Counted from the first letter of the stretch, positions 19,860-28,839 are shown. The stretch: DNA of 30,291 nucleotides from Porphyra umbilicalis (GCA_002049455.2 KV919287.1:1-30291), one strand, 5' to 3'. Numbers and translations: made by a program. Notes: generated from the letters alone by a model not told the origin.

Positions 19860-22800
19860 TCACACCCCACGAGATGAACCTGGTGAACAGTCTACGATTA
19901 CCCGCTCGAGGCGGCTCGAAGACGAGTGGCTGCGTCCCACGGCTGGCGCGGGGCTGGCAGCAGCCATCTGGCCGACGTTACTCGTCGCCAGGTCACCGCT
20001 TGCCGACGCAGCAGCTGCGTCGTGCGCCCCGTCTGCCACCACACCCAGCGCCTCGACCCGCACCGTTGGCGCCGCCACTGGCACGGCCGTGGGGGCCGTC
20101 CCCGCCTCCGCGACCGCCGGGTCATCCCCGCCTCTGCGACCGCCGGGTCGGTGACGACAGGTCGGCGCCAACGCTCCCACGACGTGGGTGAACACCGCGT
20201 CCACCCGTAGCCGGCCTCGTAGGTACCCGCGTCGATCGCAGCCGCGTGCCGCACCGCCTGTACAGGGTCTTCCTGGGGTGGCGCGCGTGACACGGTGTAC
20301 CCGCGGATGTGGGGGAAGATGCTCCGACCCCGCATGCTCTTGATGGCAATCTTGGACATGTTGCGCGCCGCGTTGGTGTCTCGCCCGACGTACGTCGCGG
20401 GACACGCGATGTTGGTACACAGCTTGACCCCCCACAGCGCCAGCGGGTCGGTCCCAAACGCCCACTTGCCGTGAGCCGCAATCGCCTGCAGCACCTTTGT
20501 CCGCACCGCCTCTGCGTGCTCCTTGGCGCGCTGGGCAGCCGCACCGTCGCGTGGACCCGACCGACTGCCGGTCGTCACACCCCGTCGCGCGCGCCGGCCG
20601 CCGCGGAGGGGTGAGGCGCGCTTGGCCGCCGACGCCGACGCGCGATGTGCGTAACTGCTTGCCGCCTTGAGGGGCGTCAGGTCGACCGGCGAGTCGGGCG
20701 ACACGTACGTGTTGCACAAGCCGTGGCCGCACTCTGCACACGTCTGGCTCGTATTGTGCTCGTCCACGTACACGAGGTGCACGTGTTTGGCCATGCGCCG
20801 CACGAGGTCGACGCTGCCGGCGCGCGACCGACACCGCCCAATCGCCAACACCGCCTTGGTACCGCCCACCGTGCGCCGCAGCAACCCGCCCGTCAAGCGG
20901 CGCGCCAGCACCGCCGCGTACCGGTTCCGCTGGATGAGGGCGTGTAGCCGCGCCTTGCGTTGACCGTACGTCGCGACCGCCCCGTACGCCGCCTGATAGG
21001 CGGCTGTGTAGGTGCGCGCAATGCGCACAGTGGCCGCCACCACCCACGCGCCCCACGTCGTGACCTTGAGGGAGCACCCGGCCGTCAGTGACTCGCGCGA
21101 CACGCCTGGGCGTGCCGCCGCCCACACCGCCACCGCTGCCGCCTCGGCGCGCCTCGTCATACCGGCGCCCGTCGCCTCGCGGTACGCGCCTTTGGAGACG
21201 ACCAGCGTCGCACCAGTCGGCGGGACGCGCACGCGCCGGCGCCCCCCGGCGGCGGCCGCACGTTTGAGTGCGGCACACAACACGCGCAAGCGGTCGGCCG
21301 ACGGCAGCGACGTGCTGGGCGCGCCGAGCTGCGGGGGCGCAGCGGGTGCAGCAGCGGCCGCCGCAGCCGCCACTCGCTCTGCCGTGCGCAATGCCGCCGC
21401 CGTCTGGCGCTTGTCCTGCGCCGCGCGCTGCACGACGCACGCGGCGTGTGCCCCACTGTCGACCGACACTGCACGCCATGCCGCCTCTGCGTGCGCCGCC
21501 GCTTCTGTCTTGGCCTTGACAGCCGCCGTCGCGTGCGCCGCCTCTTTGAATAGGGCCGCCTCGCCCACCCACACACACACGTGGTTGGACAGGTGCCACG
21601 GTTGGACGTTGCCGCCATTGATCGTGGCGTGCGCGGTGGCGCGCATGCGCGTGAGGATGGCCCGGCGGCGGCCGGGGGCGCTCGTCCCCCGCTTGCGGGC
21701 CACCTCTTGCCGTTGAATCGGGGTCAGCCACTCGTCGCCAAAGGCCGGCTGCTTGTACCGCCGGCGCTTGGGGGGGGGGGGTCCACCGCGTCTGTCGGCA
21801 CCGTCGGTGCGTGCTCCAAAGCGGGCAAAGACGCTTGTGCCGCGGGCGTGGCCGCCGGCGGGCCCACCAGATCTGTACGAGTCCGCTTTGGGGGAGATCC
21901 CGCCGCCCCGGTCGACGCGCCGAGCGCGCCACGGCCGCGCTTTTTGGTCGTCTGCCTCACCGCGTCACCGCCGCCGACGGGAAGGCCCGCCGCGGTGGCC
22001 TTGGCCGCGCGCGCAACGTCAGCCAACTTGGCGTGTAGCGCGTCGACGGTCGGCAAAACCCGACCACCCCGCCGCACGAGGCACTCGGCGGCGGCCGTCG
22101 CGGCCATGGCCGCCCGCGCGAGCGCGTCGCCCGCAATCCGCAGCGCCCGGTACGCCCGATACGCGTGCAGGTGCGGCGCAGGTGACTGAACAAACGGCAC
22201 CGCCCCGGGGCAGTAGGCAGCGACAATCGACGCGACGCCCGGGTCCCACCCAACAAACGCCAGCTCTTTGACGACGTCGGGCGAAAACGCCATGCGGTCC
22301 AGCTGCGTCCGCACGCTCGCCGTCTCGGTGGGCCCCCCCCCCCCGCCACGTCCATCACTTGCAGCCTTACGACGCGCCCGCCGAGCGGCCGCCGTCGACG
22401 CGGCGGTGGCGGGGTGCCGTATTGTAAAGTGCACGCCGACACCGTCCGACACGATGGAGGGCCCGACCACCGTCTTGGCGCCGACAATGCGCGCGCGGCG
22501 GAGCAGCGTTTGAATGAACAGCCCGTCGGTTTTCGACGCTGGCAGCGACACCCCGGCGGACGCCAGGCGCCGGCGGAGCAGCGCGCCGCCGACGCGCGCG
22601 CACGCGGTGCACGTGGCGGCTCGGCCGGGTGACGTGTCGGTCGCCTCGATGCCGGCACGGATGCACAACAGCTGGGCATAGTGGAGCAGCGGGTAGACGT
22701 GCAGCGGCCGCTGTCGCAGGGTCGACGCGTCGAGCTGGAGGAGACAGCGCCGCCGACCGTCACCACCGGCGTAGACGAGCACAGTGTCGTACGCCAGCGT

Positions 22801-24812
22801 GGCCCCGGCCGCCATGGCAGCCCCATCCGCCGCAGACACTTTGCCCGCCGGCCACTTGAACGACGGCGGGCGCGTGCCGTCGGCGGCTTGCAGGCCGGCA
22901 ACGAGGGCCGCAATCAGTGCCGCGCGGCGCTGTCCGTCGAGACCGCCGGGGGCCTGCGGGTAGACGTCGTGAACGATGCACTTGGCAATGGCCGTGACCG
23001 CCGACGTGACGTGCGTCACATAGTGGTTTTCAAAAGCCGTCGCCACGGTGGCCCAACCAGACGTGTCGCCCGGACCCGGCAGCAGCGTGCTGCACGGCAA
23101 CTGGCTTGGCTCGGTCACCGCGTCTGCCACCGCCGCCGACGCCGCCACAAAGGCAGAGTAGTCGCCATCACCCTGGGCGGCGGCCTTGATGTCCCCGCGG
23201 GGCTTGACGCGTGCGCCTCTACCCGAGCAATCGACGCACGCCCGCCGGGGGCGCCGCCAAACGCACCGACGCCGCGACAAGAGACGGTCGAAGCGACCTG
23301 CTTCCAGGCAAGCCCGTGGTTGCTTGTCAGCGACGCCGGCACGGCCGCGATAAACTCGTCGAGCGTGCGCCGGCGGTGGCCGCCGCCACCGCCGCCATCC
23401 CCACCACCGCCGCCGCCCCCTCCCGCACCCTGCCCGCCGCCACCACCACCGACGCGCTCGAGCAGGTACCGCATCGTGCCGTCCATGACAATGGACACGA
23501 GCCGCAGATGCTTTGTCTGTGCCGTGGCCAGCTCGGTCAGCGCGACCGCCCCCGCGGCAGCGTTTGCGACATCGGCGGCGGTCCCCGTCGGCGCGCGACG
23601 GCTCGACGTCTCAGGCGGGCGCCCCGTCGGGGGCAAAGAGTTTGCCGGCTGCCCTGGCGCCAGCCGTCTTCGGACACCAAAAAACCGGTCGACCGACACG
23701 GAAACGGTCGTCGTCACCTCCCCCGTCATGCGGTGCTGGTCGACGCACCCCAAGTCGCGCCCGCGGTCTGCATTGTGGCCCGACCAGCCGTGGGCGACGG
23801 CTCGCAGCGGACACACAGCGCTGGCCCGGGTGTGGCCACGCGCGTGGCACGCACTGCACTTGTTGTTTCCGCTGCCGGCCTTGGCGCCCTTGGCCGCCCT
23901 GGCCGCCTCGCCACGCGCCGCGTGCGCCGCCTTGGTGGCAGCGTCGGCCGGACACGTTTTCACATTGTGCCCCGTCGCCCCGCAGCCGCCGCATCGACGC
24001 TGGCGGCCACGCGTGCCGCCGCCGCCGCGCGCCGTGGCGCCAGCGTCGCCACCATTGCCGTCGCCATCATCGTCGCCCGCGTGGTCCCCCGCGTCGGGCT
24101 GCACCATGGGGATCAGGCCCTTGACCGCCGACAAGACGCTGCCCGCCGCGTGACGCGCTCGCGCGCAGAGGCGCCTGCACGCCACTCGGGCGGAGGCGTC
24201 GGCTCTTGTGTCGGCATCGGCGGGGGGTGCCGCGGCGCCCTCGTCACCGTCGTCTGGTGCGGGTGGCCGGGGCGGCGGCACCGTCACCGCGGCGACGGCT
24301 TGCAACACGGCAGAAGAGGCCGACGTGGCGTCGTCCATCGCCGCCGACGCGGGCGACCCAGTGCCCCGCGCGTGCACCGGCTTTGATGCGAGGAGCTTGG
24401 ACAGGAGGGCACTCGCGGCACGCAAGCTCGCCACCGGCCCCGCATCACCGGCCGCCTCACACGCGGCGACGGCGGCGGCAACCTCCACCGTTGCCGACCG
24501 CACGGCAGACGCCGCACTCTGCCGCGCGCTGTCGAGGTGGCCACCCGCCTTGATTGCCGCGTCCTCGCCGGCCGTACCGAGGCGCGTGACCTCGTCGTCG
24601 TCGTCGAGGTCTGCGCCCACAGGCCCAGCCACACCCCCGCCATTGTCCCCATTGTCGTTGCCGCTCGCCGTCGCCTCGCGGGGCGGCGCTGTCGCCAAAC
24701 TGGTGGTCGTCGTGGGGCGCCGCGTCGTGGGACAGTGGCCGCTGCGACGCGCCCGAAGCGCTGTCGACGTCCCAGGCGCCTCCTCCTCGTCGGTCGACGA
24801 CTGGTCGTCCAT
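19860..24812 (-). CDS. Fanzor (eukaryotic TnpB-like RNA-guided nuclease) with N-terminal zinc knuckles; frame interrupted
   Basis: Fanzors are OMEGA-type RNA-guided DNA nucleases of eukaryotes, related to TnpB. The RuvC core reads GWDPGVASIVAA (Asp at 22243-22245), VDEHNTSQTCAEC (Glu at 20759-20761) and GRDTNAARNM (Asp at 20378-20380). The usual RuvC-II acidic site seems absent (AVLAIGRCRSR), so the Glu in DEHNTS would be the rearranged catalytic residue known in Fanzors. CAEC and CTNIAC form the zinc finger. Upstream, VSDGVGVHFTIRHP and LHVYPLLHYAQLL fit the Fanzor N-terminal core. From the ATG at 24812, Asp/Ala-rich sequence leads to two zinc knuckles. Pieces: 24812-23298, a candidate intron, 23172 to about 21781, a break at a G10-11 run (about 21771-21781), then about 21770-20124, a 26-bp duplication, and a tail to 19860. 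Total would be near 1600 residues, unusually long. Basic stretches (TTKKRGRG, PKRRRYK) could be nuclear signals. The first piece could instead be a separate gene, but the second lacks its own ATG. Confidence 0.88.
20098..20149 (-). repeat. 26-bp tandem duplication that shifts the Fanzor frame
   Basis: Copies 20098-20123 and 20124-20149 differ at two positions. Both encode DPAVAEAG but in different frames, because 26 is not a multiple of three. Beyond it, the frame ending at 19860 has a normal-looking Ala/Ser/Val-rich composition (VPVAAPTVRVEALGVVADG), while the undisturbed frame to 19898 is Arg/Trp-rich. This implies a recent frameshifting duplication near the C-terminus. Confidence 0.8.
21771..21781. 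other. G/C run where the Fanzor frame changes
   Basis: The upstream frame reaches PTDAVDPPPP and then turns to low-complexity sequence with a stop near 21724. The downstream frame begins PKRRRYKQPAFGDEWLTPIQRQEVARKRG at the same run, which is a typical Fanzor segment. A change in run length would join them. Confidence 0.75.
23173..23297 (-). other. Candidate intron joining zinc-knuckle and Fanzor core exons
   Basis: On the minus strand a donor CAG/GTCGCT follows codon 505 of the first exon (WKQ) and an acceptor GCCCAG precedes GGT GAT GGC (GDGDYSAF). Both are phase 0 and the 125-bp excision restores one frame. The second exon has no ATG near its 5' end, which supports a join. A simple frameshift is the alternative. 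Confidence 0.5.
23878..23998 (-). other. Two CCHC zinc knuckles in the Fanzor N-terminal region
   Basis: The first reads CGGCGATGHNVKTC, an exact C-x2-C-x4-H-x4-C. The second reads CSACHARGHTRASAVC, C-x2-C-x4-H-x6-C. Zinc knuckles bind single-stranded nucleic acid in retroelement Gag proteins and RNA-binding factors. Here they may help hold the guide RNA or target DNA; that role is inference. Confidence 0.85.
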
Positions 24813-24855
24813 GGCGGGGGACAAGCGCACACGGGCGGGGGGGGCTTGACGTCCT
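24813..24855 (-). promoter_or_regulatory. C-rich leader before the Fanzor ATG
   Basis: Reading the minus strand, a run of nine C followed by more C-rich sequence ends in CCCCCGCC directly before ATGG. It resembles the leaders of the host genes, which may let the host express the Fanzor. Confidence 0.4.
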
Positions 24856-24961
24856 CACGGGGTGGCGCGCCCTTGCCGCCCGCTAGGGGTGTCGGCGCGC
24901 GGCGGAACGGCGGCCAGGCCTGTGGGCGCATGGTTGTGCACGGCGCCAGCACCCATCACAC

Positions 24962-24969
24962 CTTTTATA
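24962..24969 (-). promoter_or_regulatory. TATA box of the Fanzor gene
   Basis: On the minus strand CCTATAAAAGG is a consensus TATA box in very GC-rich surroundings, 150 bases before the predicted ATG. With the usual 25-30 base spacing, transcription would start near 24935. Confidence 0.55.
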
Positions 24970-25860
24970 GGAAACGGCACGGGTAGCGGTGGCTGGCTTT
25001 CCGCGGACCACCACACGACACGGGCGGGACCAGACCACCGCGCGAGACGGTCTAGGAGCTGGTTGCGGGCCGGCCGAGCGCACGACACAAACACACCCTC
25101 GCGTGCAGGCACTCCCGCCGCGCTCTCCTCCTTTCTCGGCTCCACGCGCCACGCCGCCGCCGGCTCGTGAGTGCAGGCACTCCCGCCGCGCTATCCTCCT
25201 TCCTCGGCTCCACACGCCACGCCGCCGCCGGCTCTTGCAGGTGGGTGTACCCACAGGCCGCCATGCGGGCACCGGCGGCCGTGGGAGAAGCTGGGCGGTG
25301 GGCCGGCGGGTCGGCACCCGGTGGGTCGGCACCCGACGGCGAGAGCAGACAATGTACGGACGAACGGGCACCGCGAGTCCCCCCTCCCCCCCGCCCCCCC
25401 CCCCCCCCCCCTCCGCGGGGTGGTGCGTGGAAAATTGTGACGTCATACGCGCGGGCGTGTCACGGACAGAAGGGGTGTGGCGCGTTGAACGCCACCGTTG
25501 GCCATCATGGAGACGCCTGGACGACGTCTTGCCGACCGCTGCGGTGCGGCGGCGTCGCCGCATAGAGCACATGCCCGCCATACAGGTCCCACGGGTCCGA
25601 CAGATGGGCCCAGCCACAGCGCTGCGACGACCCCACGCCCACCCCACCGGGGCGTGCGACCACCCTGCCGAAACACCCCCTCCTACCTGGTGTTGAACGC
25701 GCCGACATGGATGAAACCCGGTCGCACGAGTCGTCGTGGCGGTGGGGGTGGTCGGTCGTGTGGGGTGGGAATTTGGACCATCACGGCTGGTGTCGGTCGC
25801 CTCGGCGGCGCCGCTGCACTAGAGACCCCCCACCATACCTGGTGAGGGGGGGGGGGGGCG
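24970..25860. other. Region upstream of the Fanzor gene
   Basis: No supported gene. It holds a 68-bp tandem duplication, C runs near 25400 and a frame from ATG 25707 that runs into the acidic 9-bp repeat. None is recognisable. Confidence 0.45.
25104..25239. repeat. 68-bp tandem duplication
   Basis: Copies 25104-25171 and 25172-25239 both begin TGCAGGCACTCCCGCCGCGC and differ at only a few positions. It lies about 140 bases upstream of the Fanzor TATA box. Confidence 0.9.
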
Positions 25861-25861
25861 G

Positions 25862-25974
25862 GGACAATGAGGACAATGAGGAAACAGACAATGAGGACAA
25901 TGAGGAAATTGAAGAAAATGGACAAGGAGGACAAGGAGGACAATGGGGACAATGGGGACAATGAGGACATTGAG
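25862..25974. repeat. 9-bp minisatellite (GGACAATGA-like)
   Basis: About a dozen variants of GGACAATGA or GGACAAGGA occur in a row. The period keeps a codon frame; on the plus strand two frames stay open and encode acidic or Asn/Glu-rich repeats (DNEDNEE). No gene could be recognised around it, so a coding role is open. Confidence 0.88.
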
Positions 25975-26054
25975 GCATCCGAGAGTACGGGGCGGCCGTC
26001 TCTGGGACGACCAAACACCGGCATTCGGGCGCTCGGTGGCGGCCAGGCCCAACG

Positions 26055-26118
26055 CCGACACCCACCGACACCCACCGACACCCACCGACACCCACCGACA
26101 CCCACCGACACACACCAA
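26055..26118. repeat. 10-bp minisatellite (CCCACCGACA)
   Basis: About six perfect or near-perfect copies of CCCACCGACA occur in tandem, the last ones drifting to CACACCAACA. It follows the 9-bp array by less than 100 bases. Confidence 0.92.
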
Positions 26119-26320
26119 CACGCGGCGCGCGTCTCCACCACCACCACCGCCGGGCACGAGTGCGAGAGCGCCGACTCGCGCTTTGGCCAGGCGACACCGT
26201 CGCGGTTGCTGCCGTCGGATCGGGAGTTGCGTCGAGTCGCGCCAATTGAAAAGCAGCCGCCCGCGCAGTCTTAAATACAATTTCAAAGTGGTCTACAACC
26301 CGCCTCAAGTTCGGTACCAT

Positions 26321-26440
26321 CGGTCAAAGTGTCGATCACTGGGTCAAAGTGTCGATCTTTAAGGTAAAGTGTCGGTCACTGGGCTAAAGTGTCGATCACT
26401 GGGCTAAAGTGTCGATCACTGGGTGAAAGTGTCGATCATC
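26321..26440. repeat. 20-bp tandem repeat, six copies
   Basis: Six units of GGGYTAAAGTGTCGATCACT-like sequence start exactly every 20 bases at 26321, 26341, 26361, 26381, 26401 and 26421. The core AAAGTGTCGATC is nearly invariant, while the edges vary. It is AT-richer than its surroundings. Direct contiguous units without spacers rule out a CRISPR array. Confidence 0.93.
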
Positions 26441-26599
26441 GGGTCGTCGGCAGCGGGGTTATGTCTGGTGGTGGGCGGTCAGTTTGGCAGCGCCTCTGCC
26501 GTCGCCGGATCATACGCGTAGTTGTGTACTCAAATTGCACTATCAACTCTTGAGACGAGGAGATGCTGCGGTGTGGTTCTTGGTGCGACAAGGCAACGA

Positions 26600-27116
26600 C
26601 GACCGGCGCTCCGGCACATGCACGCACTCTAGCTCGCTGCTCCCCAGCGCCTTCAGCATTCCACTCTGTCCCTCCCCCTGGCCATCCCAAGTCTCCCACC
26701 GTGTCCGTTGTGCTTGTACTTCCCCACCTTTGTGCGCTTTTGTGGATTCCCTGTAGACGCTTACAACACCAGACGCGTTCCGACAGCCGTATAGAAGCCG
26801 CTCGTATGATCGTCAGCCTCGGTCTTTTGGACAAAGGTCCGTTGCATTCAAAAAACATCTCGTCTGTGGGGGCAGGCGCGGCGGGCCCCCCCGCCGCCCC
26901 CCCGCTCACGCCCCCCCCCCCGGCGGCGGCGCCGAGCGCTTCGGCGGTGACGCGTTCCCCCCCCGACAACCCCCCCGACACGGCGGGCTCCCTATGGGCG
27001 GCCACCACTCGCACGACCTGCCCAAACAGCGCCGCCTCGTCGAGGTCGTCGAGTGGCGACTCATAATCGCCCTCGTACACTGAAAACGTGATGCGAAAGA
27101 GGGGGTCCTCACGCAA
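26600..27116 (-). CDS. Possible exon of an unrecognised gene
   Basis: On the minus strand a frame opens after a splice-acceptor-like TTTTTGTACAG (ending 27117) and reads LREDPLFRITFSVYEGDYESPLDDLDEAALFGQVVRVVAAHREP, which has a normal globular composition. It then passes a Gly/Ala-rich stretch to TDEMFFECNGPLSKRPRL and becomes less convincing. The frame stays open to 26436; the 3' limit given is a guess. There is no ATG at its start, so an upstream exon would be needed. I do not recognise a domain. The first dozen codons are duplicated in the 332-bp repeats next to it. Confidence 0.3.
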
Positions 27117-27896
27117 CTGTACAAAAACCTAATGGAGGCTGCTCCCATGACCGCTCTGTATCGAGAAGCGCCGTGAAAAGACCTATCCGCGGTGCTTTTT
27201 TTCACAACATACGCAACCCCTCCCAGACGCATCAATTTCAATGGTTCGGAGCCTACGAAAAACGCGTTGGCGACGCTTCAGCTGGTCAAACTGCCTGTTT
27301 TGGGCTGTGGCATCGGATAGGACTTGCAAAGGAGCATCGCGTGCATATGCGAAACTCACAGACGTGCCACGCACCGGCCGTTGAGCGACGGCTCGACTTT
27401 ATAGACGTACACTGAAAAAGTGATGCCAAAGAGGGGGTCCTCACGCAACTGTACCAAAACCTAGTGGAGGCTGCTCCCATGAACGCTCTGTATCGAGAAG
27501 CGCCGTGAAAAGACCTATCCGCGGTGCTTTTTTTCACAACATACGCAACCCCTCCCGGACGCATCAATTTCAATGGTTCGGAGCCTACGAAAAACGCGTT
27601 GGCGACGCTTCAGCTGGTCAAACTGCCTGTTTTGGGCTGTGGCATCGGATAGGACTCGCAAAGGAGCATCGCGTGCATATGCGAAACTCACAGACGCGCC
27701 ACGCACCGGCCGTTGAGCGACGGCTCGACTTTATAGACGTACACTGAAAAAGTGATGCCAAAGAGGGGGTCCTCACGCAACTGTACCAAAAGCTAGTGGA
27801 GGCTGCTCCCATGACCGCTCTGTATCGAGAAGCGCCGTGAAAAGACCGAACGGCGATGCTTTTTTTCACAACATACGCAACCCCTCCCAGAAGCAT
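27075..27896. repeat. 332-bp tandem repeat, two and a half copies
   Basis: Copies start at 27075, 27407 and 27739 (GTACACTGAAAA), an exact 332-bp spacing. The first two are full length with very few differences; the third is cut at about 27896, where it diverges into Ala/Arg-coding GC-rich sequence. Each copy carries, on the minus strand, the acceptor-like pyrimidine-AG and the start of the exon-like frame described above. The low divergence indicates recent expansion. Confidence 0.95.
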
Positions 27897-28520
27897 GACA
27901 GTCTATGGTGCGTCTGCCGGTGCCGTCGCACCGCGGCGACCGCCGGTGGTCGCGACGCGGGGTGGCTTCTGGCCGGTGCTCTCGGCGGAAGGTGACCTCT
28001 GCTCGGGCGAGCGAGCGTGCTGCCTCCGCTGCCGCCAGGCGGAGCTCTGACCGCTGGCGGCTGCGGCTGCGGCTGCGGCGGCGGCGAGCGCAGCGGCTGC
28101 GGCGGCCGACGCGGCCGACGGGGTCGCGACGGCCGGCGCAGCGCGCCACACGGCCCCACGCAGTCCCCGACCCCGCGTAGTCGCCCAATAGGCGGCGGCG
28201 GCGGCGGCGGCGACGGGCAAGCCAGCCCCGCTCGTCATCGTGCACACGGCCACAGTCGTCGCCGCTGCCGGCCGCCACGCCGCGGAGAATCGCCGCGCTG
28301 GCGGCCACCGCCAATATGTGGGCGGCGGCGGGAGGGGGCGACGCCGCGTCGGCACCCTCTCCACCTGTCGCCACAAAGTCTCCCCTGTCGCGCACAGCCG
28401 TCTTGGTGCAGCCCGCAACCGAGGCGGGGGGGGGGGGCGGGATACGTTGAAAGAAAAGAAAAAGACAGCGGAGGACGTTGTCCTCTGGAAGTGCGACCCA
28501 ACTCCACCTGAATTTCATTC
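27897..28520. other. GC-rich segment with open minus-strand frames
   Basis: Minus-strand frames here include an Ala-rich stretch (PAVATPSAASAAAAAALA) and CTKTAVRDRGDFVATGGEGADAA, which might be exon parts of the gene continued at 27116. A G run near 28429-28438 would break them. No domain is recognised and I do not call a gene. Confidence 0.35.
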
Positions 28521-28574
28521 AGGGATAAACCACGAACGACTACGGCGCTGCGAGTTTAGAACTAAGGAGCTAAC

Positions 28575-28652
28575 GCCTAGCCAGGCAAAGCCTGGAGAAC
28601 CCAATCCGGAAATTCCGGCACTGCCCGTAGGCAAGGGAGCATTCATTGCGAA
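28575..28652. ncRNA. Cluster of hairpins, possible structured RNA
   Basis: Four short hairpins stand side by side: CCAGGC/GCCTGG (28581-28595), CCGGA/TCCGG (28606-28618), TGCC/GGCA (28622-28633) and ATTC/GAAT (28641-28652). GCCTA (28575-28579) can pair with TAGGC (28628-28632), enclosing the first two, and CCC (28600-28602) could reach GGG (28635-28637) as a pseudoknot. The preceding CTAAC and this layout recall twister self-cleaving ribozymes, but an outer P1 stem is not convincing (only GCT/AGC). Confidence 0.35.
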
Positions 28653-28759
28653 TAACGAACCATTTCCTTAGTATGTCTTAACCTTAGCGTCCGTGGTCCT
28701 TGGAGTTGGGAGGTGTTGCTCACCTCGGAAGGTGCACCAATTTACAAGCCAACGGCTTT

Positions 28760-28828
28760 TGCACTGCTGATTTGAACCTGTGATATCATGATCGCGAGCG
28801 TGGTGTTTTACCACTGAGCCGCAGCGGC
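28760..28828 (-). ncRNA. tRNA-derived sequence (tRNA pseudogene or SINE head)
   Basis: The minus strand has a good A box (CGGCTCAGTGG at 28811-28821) and a perfect B box (GGTTCAAATC at 28769-28778) at tRNA spacing, with an anticodon-loop-like CTCGCGA between them. The T stem does not pair and the acceptor ends match only in part, so it is not a working tRNA. A Pol III promoter could still be active, as in tRNA-derived SINEs. Confidence 0.5.
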
Positions 28829-28839
28829 TTCTGTTGATG

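Noticed and set aside
19860..24812. Bacterial IS200/IS605-type TnpB insertion
   Set aside because: The length, zinc knuckles, TATA box, possible intron and the rearranged Glu next to the zinc finger fit a eukaryotic Fanzor, and no Y1 or serine transposase is adjacent.
25707..25964. Protein-coding gene starting MDETRSHESSW
   Set aside because: An 85-codon frame dominated by low-complexity sequence, with no leader like the other genes and no homologous domain; kept only as a comment on the 9-bp repeat.
26055..26118. Telomere-like repeat
   Set aside because: The unit CCCACCGACA matches no known telomere family that I recognise, and the array is short and internal.
26321..26440. CRISPR-like array
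   Set aside because: Repeats are contiguous with no spacers, and the window is eukaryotic.
28760..28828. Functional tRNA-Ala (CGC)
   Set aside because: The anticodon loop and both Pol III boxes look right, but T stem, anticodon stem and acceptor do not pair.
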